From contig NZ_JBGUAX010000004.1 in assembly GCF_041821065.1 (NCBI RefSeq), positions 434,001 through 498,000 of the forward strand: a stretch of DNA of 64,000 nt. The letters run 5' to 3'. Of the stretch, positions 58,213 through 64,000 are shown piece after piece. The DNA is from Egicoccus sp. AB-alg2. Lineage in GTDB: Bacteria > Actinomycetota > Nitriliruptoria > Nitriliruptorales > Nitriliruptoraceae. The notes below the pieces were generated by a model, which saw nothing but the letters and a program-made list of their open reading frames with translations, was not told where the DNA came from and searched no databases. Every line of letters begins with the position of its first letter. Position 1 is the stretch's first letter. The translations under genes were made by a program, and so were the position numbers.

Positions 58213-59670
58213 ATGAGCCAGCCGAGGACCATCATCGAGAAGATCTGGGACCAGCACGTGGTGCGGTCCCGGGAGGGGCAGCCCGACCTGCTGTACGTGG
58301 ACCTGCACCTCGTGCACGAGGTCACCTCGCCGCAGGCGTTCGACGGTCTGCGGGTCGCCGGCCGCACCGTCCGCCGGCCGGACCTCACGCTGGCGACCGC
58401 CGACCACAACGTGCCGACCGACCCCCGCCAGGTCCGCGGTGAGTTGCCGCTGGAGGACGAACTGTCGGCCGCACAACTCGATGCGTTGCGGCGCAACTGC
58501 GAGGAGTTCGGCATCCGGCTGTTCCCGATGGGCAGCCGCAACCAGGGCATCGTGCACATCATCGGCCCGGAGCTCGGACTCACCCAGCCGGGTGCGGTCA
58601 TCGTCTGCGGTGACTCGCACACGGCCACCCATGGCGCCTTCGGGGCACTGGCGTTCGGCATCGGCACCAGCGAGGTCGAGCACGTCCTGGCCACCCAGAC
58701 CCTGCCGCAGCGCATGCCGAAGACCCTGGCGATCGAGGTCGCCGGTTCGCTGCCGCCCGGCACCACGGCCAAGGACCTGATCCTGCACATCCTCGGCGTC
58801 ATCGGCGTGGACGGCGGGACCGGCCACGTCATCGAGTACCGCGGCCAGGCCTTCGAGGACCTGTCGATGGAAGGCCGCATGACGGTTTGCAACATGTCCA
58901 TCGAAGGCGGTGCACGGGCCGGTCTGGTCGCACCCGACGAGACCACCTTCGCGTACCTGAAGGACAAGCCGTACGCACCGACGGGCGCCGCCTGGGACGC
59001 CGCCGTGGAGGCGTGGCGCGAGCTGCGCACCGACGACGGCGCGAGCTTCGACCGCGTGGTGCACATCGACGCCGCCGACGTCGTCCCGACCGTCACCTGG
59101 GGCACGACGCCGGCACAGTCGGTCCCCGTCACCGGCAACGTGCCGCGTGTCCAGGACGCCCCCGACGAGGCCACCGCGCGCCAGTGGCAGCGCGCCCTGG
59201 ACTACATGGGCCTGCAGGGCGGCGAGGCGGTCCGCGACATCGAACTGGACACCGTCTTCATCGGCTCGTGCACCAACGGTCGGCTCGAGGACCTGCGTGC
59301 CGTGGCGGAGATCGTGCAGGGCCGCAAGGTCAAGGCGGGGCTGCGGGCGATGGTCGTGCCCGGCTCCGGCCTGGTGAAGGCGGCCGCCGAGGCCGAGGGC
59401 GTCGCCGACGTGCTGATCGAGGCCGGCTTCGACTGGCGGGCCCCCGGCTGCTCGATGTGCCTCGGCATGAACCCCGACCAGCTCGCGCCCGGCGAACGCG
59501 CCGCCTCCACGTCCAACCGCAACTTCGAGGGGCGCCAGGGCTTCAAGGGGCGCACCCACCTCGTCTCACCCGCGATGGCGGCCGCCGCGGCACTCACCGG
59601 CCGACTCGTCGACGTGCGCGAGTTCGCCGACCGCGACCGGCAGCCCGCCGCGCAGGAGGTCGACGCCTGA
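58213..59670 (+). CDS. leuC: 3-isopropylmalate dehydratase large subunit
   Basis: A 485-residue aconitase-family protein. 4Fe-4S ligands are Cys in [13 protein letters not shown] and the pair in [53 protein letters not shown] and [10 protein letters not shown] are typical. With LeuD it isomerises 2- to 3-isopropylmalate. The ATG at 58213 follows AGAGGACACGG; an in-frame ATG at 58195 is less likely. Its stop shares a base with the leuD ATG. Confidence 0.96.
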   Translation: MSQPRTIIEKIWDQHVVRSREGQPDLLYVDLHLVHEVTSPQAFDGLRVAGRTVRRPDLTLATADHNVPTDPRQVRGELPLEDELSAAQLDALRRNCEEFGIRLFPMGSRNQGIVHIIGPELGLTQPGAVIVCGDSHTATHGAFGALAFGIGTSEVEHVLATQTLPQRMPKTLAIEVAGSLPPGTTAKDLILHILGVIGVDGGTGHVIEYRGQAFEDLSMEGRMTVCNMSIEGGARAGLVAPDETTFAYLKDKPYAPTGAAWDAAVEAWRELRTDDGASFDRVVHIDAADVVPTVTWGTTPAQSVPVTGNVPRVQDAPDEATARQWQRALDYMGLQGGEAVRDIELDTVFIGSCTNGRLEDLRAVAEIVQGRKVKAGLRAMVVPGSGLVKAAAEAEGVADVLIEAGFDWRAPGCSMCLGMNPDQLAPGERAASTSNRNFEGRQGFKGRTHLVSPAMAAAAALTGRLVDVREFADRDRQPAAQEVDA

Positions 59671-60299
59671 TGGAACCCGTCACCGTGGTCCGGGGCACCG
59701 CCTGCCCCATCGACGCCAACGACGTCGACACCGACCAGATCATCCCGAAGCAGTTCCTGAAGCGGATCGAGCGCACCGGCTTCGGGCCGTTCGCCTTCTC
59801 CGAGTGGCGCTACCGGGACGACGGGTCACCGCACCCGGACTTCGCGATGAACAAGCCCGAGCACCAGGGCGCCAGCGTCCTGGTGGCCGGCCGCAACTTC
59901 GGGTGCGGGTCGTCGCGCGAACACGCGCCCTGGGCACTGGAGGACGCCGGCTTCCGCGCCATCATCGCGCCCAGCTTCGCGGACATCTTCCGCACGAACT
60001 GCGGCAAGATCGGCGTCCTCGCCGTCCAGTTGGGCGAGCCCGTCGTCCGCCAGATCTTCGACCTCGTGGCCGCCGACCCGTCGGTCGAACTGACCGTCGA
60101 CCTCCGACGGCAGCAGGTCAGCGTGCCCGCCGTCGGCCAGCTCGCCGGCGTCGACGCGCACTTCGACATCGATCCCCACACCCGGCACTGCCTGCTGGAG
60201 GGCCTCGACGACATCGGCCTGACCCTGCAGGACGACGACGCCATCACCGCGTACGAGCGCACCCGCCCCGGCTGGAAGCCGCTGGTGCCGACGCCCTGA
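59670..60299 (+). CDS. leuD: 3-isopropylmalate dehydratase small subunit
   Basis: A 209-residue swivel-domain subunit: NDVDTDQIIPKQFLKRIERTGFG, the substrate-binding block GRNFGCGSSREHAPWALEDAGFRAIIAPSFADIFRTNCGKIGVL and ERTRPGWKP at the end. It is translated from TGATG overlapping the leuC stop. leuB (3-isopropylmalate dehydrogenase) is not in the window, so the last step is encoded elsewhere. Confidence 0.96.
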   Translation: MEPVTVVRGTACPIDANDVDTDQIIPKQFLKRIERTGFGPFAFSEWRYRDDGSPHPDFAMNKPEHQGASVLVAGRNFGCGSSREHAPWALEDAGFRAIIAPSFADIFRTNCGKIGVLAVQLGEPVVRQIFDLVAADPSVELTVDLRRQQVSVPAVGQLAGVDAHFDIDPHTRHCLLEGLDDIGLTLQDDDAITAYERTRPGWKPLVPTP

Positions 60300-60342
60300 C
60301 CAAGCCGCGGGCGTGGCTCGACCGCGCCCCGCCGTAGCCCAC

Positions 60343-60382
60343 GGCCCGCCGCACGCGCCCCTGGAGGTCGCGGCGGCGGGCC
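60343..60382 (+). terminator. possible terminator after leuD
   Basis: GGCCCGCCGC (60343-60352) pairs perfectly with GCGGCGGGCC (60373-60382) around a 20-nt loop, 44 bp after the leuD stop. It has no T-run. The rest of 60300-60559 shows no gene I can support. Confidence 0.35.
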
Positions 60383-60559
60383 GATGCGTGTGTCACGGGC
60401 CGGCTCGGGTGAGCCCCCGTCGCGCGGCCCGATGGCCAACGCGGGACGTCCGTCCCTACGCCGATGGCCGAGGTCAGGTGAGGGTCTTCGGATACGAGGG
60501 GCGCGTCGCCGGGGACAACCGCCGACGGACCCTCGCCGACCGGACGCGGGGGGCGTGCC

Positions 60560-63500
60560 ATGGGGCGGGATCGGAGCGGTAGCACGGCGGCGGTGTGGCA
60601 CCTGCGGCGAGCTGGTGCCGGGGCACTCGCACTGGCAGTCGTGGCCTCGATGTTGGTGGTGCACGCGGGCGTCGCCGTCGCCCAGGAACCGCTCGTGGCA
60701 CGGGAGGTCCGCACCGTGCACACCGGGCCGTTCGGGGTCGCGCGACCCGGCGGTGTGGCCTGGGCGCCCGACGCCGGTCTCGTGGTGGCGGAGGCGGACG
60801 CCGGCGTCACCTCGTTGGTGCGGCTCGGCACGGGCGAGCGGCTGCTGGGCACGCTCGACGTGGCCGGCACGGCCGGGATCGAGGTCGCCACCCTCACCAC
60901 CGGGGCCGAGGGTGACCTCGTCGCCCTCGCCGGCGGTGGCCTGGTCGAGGTGGCGGCCGACGACCTCGACCGGCGGCGGTCGACGGCCGCGCGCAGCCGC
61001 CTGGCGACCGACGTGGCGACGCCGGCCGGGGCGACCCTCGACGACGACGGCAGGCTCGTGGTGCTCGACGCGGCCACGGCCGAGCTCGTGCCGGTGGACG
61101 CCGACCGCGGGCGCGTGCCGCTCGACGTCGACGGCGACCTACGCGGCCTGGCCCACCACCCCGGCCACGACCTGCTGTACGTCCTCGACGCGGCGTCACA
61201 GACCCTGCACGGTGTCGACGGCGCCGGGCGCACGCAGCGCTCCTACGACCTCGGCGACGTCGGCCTCCGCGACCCGCAGGCGATGGTGTTCGCCCCGAGC
61301 TCCGACACCACCGACGCCCCCGACACGCTGAACCTGTTCGTCGCCGACGCGGGAGACGCGGACCTGTTCGGCGGCGTCGTCGAGGTGACACTCGAACAGG
61401 TGGCCGCCGCCGACGTCCCGCTGGTGACGGCCCGCCTGGTGCAGACCATCGACACCTCGCAGTGGGTACCGGCGAGCCCCGACCCCTCGGGCGTCACCTA
61501 CCTGCCCGCGCGCGACCTCCTCACGGTCGTGGACTCCGAGGTCAACGAGGTCACCGGCGCCGGTTACCACGGTGTGAACGTGTGGGAGGTCACCCGCCGC
61601 GGCCAGGTCGTGCGCGGCTGGAACACGCTGGCGTTCACCAACGAGCCCACCGGCGTCAGCCACGACCCGGCGACCAACACGCTGTTCATCTCGACCGATG
61701 CCGGCACCAACGGGGTCCACGTCGTCCGGGCCGGCCCGGACGGGCAGTTCGGGACCGCCGACGACACACGCGGCTTCCTCAACACGGCCGTGCTCGGGCT
61801 GACCGACACCGAGGACCCGGAGTTCGACCCCGCCACCGGCCACCTGTTCTTCCTCGACGGCATCAGCACGCAGGTCTACCGCGTCGATCCGGTCAACGGC
61901 GTCTTCGGCGACGCCGACGACGTGGTCACGTCCTTCGACGTCGGGCGCTACGGCGCGACCGACGTCGAGGGGCTGGCGGCCGACCAGGAGCGAGGGACGC
62001 TGCTCGTCGGTGACCGACGTACGCGGCGCATCTACGAGGTCGAGAAGACCGGCGAACTGGTCCGCATCATCGACGCGCGGGTCGACGGGATGACCTTCCT
62101 GTCGGGCATGTCGATGGCGCCGGCGAGCAACGACGCGGGTCACGACAACATCTGGATCGTCGACCGGGCCGTCGACAACGGGGCCGACCCGAACGAGAAC
62201 GACGGCAAGCTGTTCGAACTGACGCTGCAGGCGTCCGGGAACAGCCCGCCGGTGATCACGGCGATCACCATCGCCCCCGCGAATCCCCGCACCGACGACA
62301 CGCTCACCGTCACGGCACAGGCCAGCGACCCCGACGGCGATCAGGTCCAACTGCGCTACCAGTGGCGCAAGAACGGCGTCGACCTGCCGGGCCGCACCGG
62401 TAGGACCCTGGACCTGTCGGGTCCCGGCAACGGCGACCGCGGAGACGAGATCACCGTTCGGGTCACGGCTTCCGACGGCCAACTCGAGGACGTGCGGACC
62501 TCGACCCCGGTGCGGGTTCGCAACTCCGCGCCCGCCTTCGACCGGGCGCTCCCGGACCGGACCGATCCCGAGGGCGCCACGGTCGAGTTCGTCGCCGCGG
62601 CCAGCGACGCCGACGACGACGTCCTCCGCTTCGAGGCCACGGGCCTGCCGCCAGGCATCTCGATCGACGCCGAGACCGGCCGGATCGCCGGCACCATCAC
62701 CGCCGGTGCCGCCGCCGGGGGTCCCTACGCGGTCACGGTGACCGTCTCCGACGACGCGCCGACGCCGACCGATCCGCCGCCGCCCATCACCCGGGTCCAG
62801 CAGACGGCGACCGATGCCAGCGGCGTCGACGAGGTGACGTTGACCCTCGACCAGCCGCCGACGCCGGGCAACCTGCTGGTCGCGGTCGGCCATTATGCGG
62901 CGAATCGGGTTCCCACGCTCCCGGCCGGCTGGAGCCTGGCGCTCGAGACCAACACCAGCGGTGGCGAGGCGGTGGTCTTCTACCGCGTCGCGGACGAGGG
63001 CGATCCGTCCACGGTGACGCTGCAGAAGAGCGGCGAGCCCGTCTTCATGAGCCTGGCCGTGCTCGAGTACGCGGGCATGCACGACGTGCAGACCGACGTG
63101 CTCGACCGCACGGTCTTCGCGACCGGATCGGGCGTGGAACAGCTCTCGACCGGCACGACGCCGCCGACGGGCCACCCCGACGACCTGCTGGTGGCCGCCG
63201 TCGGACTCAACGGCACCCGCGACTTCGCCGGTGCCTGGACCAACGGGTTCGCGCAGCGGGTCGACGGGCGACGTCTCACCGTGGCCGACCGCATCGTCAG
63301 TGCACGCGGCGAGTACGAGACCACCGAGTCGTGGACGAACGCCGTCAACAGCGCGGTCGCCTCGCTGGTCGCCTTCAAGGGTGCCGCCGGCATCGACGCG
63401 CCCGGGCCCGCGCCGGACCCGGGTACCGCGACGACGAGCTTCACGTGGACCGTGACGCCCTCGACGCCGGCCGCACCGGTGGTTGACGCGGTCACGGTGT

Positions 63501-64000
63501 CGCCCTCGCAGCCCCGGACCGACGAGGTGCTGGAGGCGTCGGCGACCGTGACCGGTGACGGTCCGGTCACGGTCACCTACCAGTGGCTCCGCAACGACAC
63601 GCCCATCCCCGGAGCGACGTCGCGCACGCTCGACCTCGCCGAACCCGGCCACGGCGACAAGGGCGACCGGGTGGCCGTGCAGGTGGTGGCCCACGGCACC
63701 GGCGGCGCCAGCCAGCCCGTCGTCTCCGCGGCGGTGACGGTGGTGAACTCACCGCCGGCCTTCGCGGCGGAGGTGCCCGACCGCACCGACGCCGAGGGTG
63801 CGAGCGTCACGTTCGCGGCCACGGCGACCGACGCCGACGGTGACACCCTGACGTACACGGCGACGGGGCTGCCACCCGGCACGTCGATCGAGCCGGCGAC
63901 CGGCACGATCAGCGGGACGATCGCAGCCGCGACTGCCGGCCCCTACGCCGTCACCATCGCGGTGACCGACGGCGAGGCAGCGCCGGTCGAGACGTCCTTC
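60560..64000 (+). CDS. very large secreted beta-propeller / Ig-like repeat protein (3' partial)
   Basis: The frame from ATG 60560 is open without a stop to the last base (1147 codons visible), so the gene continues outside. Residues 1-41 form a signal peptide ending AGVAVAQ. About residues 45-555 form an NHL/YncE/esterase-like beta-propeller (repeated LVVLDAA, LLYVLDAASQTL, NTLFISTDAGTNGVH). Then come an Ig-like unit (PANPRTDDTLTVTAQASDPDGD...YQWRKNGVDLPG), a cadherin/He_PIG-like unit (PDRTDPEGATVEF... GLPPGISIDAETGRIAGTI), a jelly-roll-like domain (TPGNLLVAVGHYAANRVP) and a second Ig plus He_PIG pair (YQWLRNDTPIPG; GLPPGTSIEPATGTISGTI). It is probably a surface or exoproteome protein. Confidence 0.85.
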   Translation, partial: MGRDRSGSTAAVWHLRRAGAGALALAVVASMLVVHAGVAVAQEPLVAREVRTVHTGPFGVARPGGVAWAPDAGLVVAEADAGVTSLVRLGTGERLLGTLDVAGTAGIEVATLTTGAEGDLVALAGGGLVEVAADDLDRRRSTAARSRLATDVATPAGATLDDDGRLVVLDAATAELVPVDADRGRVPLDVDGDLRGLAHHPGHDLLYVLDAASQTLHGVDGAGRTQRSYDLGDVGLRDPQAMVFAPSSDTTDAPDTLNLFVADAGDADLFGGVVEVTLEQVAAADVPLVTARLVQTIDTSQWVPASPDPSGVTYLPARDLLTVVDSEVNEVTGAGYHGVNVWEVTRRGQVVRGWNTLAFTNEPTGVSHDPATNTLFISTDAGTNGVHVVRAGPDGQFGTADDTRGFLNTAVLGLTDTEDPEFDPATGHLFFLDGISTQVYRVDPVNGVFGDADDVVTSFDVGRYGATDVEGLAADQERGTLLVGDRRTRRIYEVEKTGELVRIIDARVDGMTFLSGMSMAPASNDAGHDNIWIVDRAVDNGADPNENDGKLFELTLQASGNSPPVITAITIAPANPRTDDTLTVTAQASDPDGDQVQLRYQWRKNGVDLPGRTGRTLDLSGPGNGDRGDEITVRVTASDGQLEDVRTSTPVRVRNSAPAFDRALPDRTDPEGATVEFVAAASDADDDVLRFEATGLPPGISIDAETGRIAGTITAGAAAGGPYAVTVTVSDDAPTPTDPPPPITRVQQTATDASGVDEVTLTLDQPPTPGNLLVAVGHYAANRVPTLPAGWSLALETNTSGGEAVVFYRVADEGDPSTVTLQKSGEPVFMSLAVLEYAGMHDVQTDVLDRTVFATGSGVEQLSTGTTPPTGHPDDLLVAAVGLNGTRDFAGAWTNGFAQRVDGRRLTVADRIVSARGEYETTESWTNAVNSAVASLVAFKGAAGIDAPGPAPDPGTATTSFTWTVTPSTPAAPVVDAVTVSPSQPRTDEVLEASATVTGDGPVTVTYQWLRNDTPIPGATSRTLDLAEPGHGDKGDRVAVQVVAHGTGGASQPVVSAAVTVVNSPPAFAAEVPDRTDAEGASVTFAATATDADGDTLTYTATGLPPGTSIEPATGTISGTIAAATAGPYAVTIAVTDGEAAPVETSF

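Noticed and set aside
61196-63694. 832-codon minus-strand frame opposite the giant secreted protein
   Set aside because: The plus-strand frame is open through the whole region with a signal peptide and repeated domains, so the antisense frame is a shadow.
1-64000. Mobile elements, prophage, CRISPR arrays, tRNA or rRNA genes
   Set aside because: No transposase, integrase, terminal repeats, regularly spaced repeats, or tRNA/rRNA-like sequence was recognised; a dedicated covariance-model scan could still find a tRNA.

Overview
The window is very GC-rich, gene-dense bacterial DNA of actinobacterial character. Signs are GTG/TTG starts, many ATGA/GTGA stop-start overlaps, a WxL-free Actinobacteria-like gene set (YcnI/DUF1775, HicB-type RHH plus DUF4097, LigC-like ligase, Bkd-type 2-oxoacid dehydrogenase with a one-lipoyl E2) and a single-function FAS II operon carrying an AccD5/PccB-type carboxyltransferase. 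Several proteins carry acidic linkers or tails (TctC, Lgt), which would suit a salt- or alkali-adapted lineage such as the Nitriliruptoria. That placement is inference. I saw no tRNA, rRNA, CRISPR array, phage or insertion sequence.

Layout. (1) 1-9996: the end of a large FAD/Fe-S oxidoreductase and a TauE-type permease, then a regulator-HAD-MFS-nitronate monooxygenase operon transcribed away from a tripartite tricarboxylate transporter (tctCBA-like), with a promoter and palindrome between them. (2) 10023-12624: ilvBN, preceded by a valine-rich leader peptide and two hairpins. (3) 12634-22932: a two-gene signalling unit, an aminotransferase-like protein without its PLP lysine, an acyltransferase, two malyl/citramalyl-CoA lyase-type genes facing a MaoC hydratase, an L-2-hydroxyglutarate oxidase-like gene and a three-gene ABC exporter. 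(4) 22961-30847: dgt, YcnI, GNAT plus truncated haemoglobin, DUF4097 plus RHH regulator, serA and sppA. (5) 30875-40482: kynU facing the FAS II operon fabD-(barrel-sandwich protein)-fabH-fabG-acpP-fabF-accD-plsC-acpS-fabI. (6) 40680-47741: a small membrane protein, a universal stress protein and a complete 2-oxoacid dehydrogenase operon (E1a, E1b, E2, E3) with a GNAT gene at its end. (7) 47764-52634: a minus-strand run of GNAT, NSAR/MenC-like enolase, ATP-dependent DNA ligase, lgt and a TetR regulator. (8) 52955-64000: a secreted M36 metalloprotease, a leucine-rich leader peptide ahead of leuA-(63 aa gene)-leuCD, and a very large secreted beta-propeller/Ig-repeat protein that runs off the right edge.

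How the parts work together. IlvBN makes the acetohydroxyacids for valine, isoleucine and leucine. LeuACD then diverts 2-ketoisovalerate to leucine. Each locus has its own translated leader loaded with the matching codons, so both look controlled by ribosome stalling. The FAS II operon holds initiation, elongation, carrier activation, malonyl supply, reduction and one acyltransferase, but no dehydratase. It shares a short control region with kynU, where a 19-bp operator-like sequence occurs twice, 33 bp apart.

The points most worth a second look are the aminotransferase homologue with Ala where the Schiff-base Lys should be; the lysine-free biotinyl/lipoyl-fold protein translationally coupled to fabH; the two leader peptides; the membrane histidine-phosphotransfer-like protein without an ATPase domain, paired with a receiver-kinase fusion; and the tandem operator upstream of the RHH regulator.
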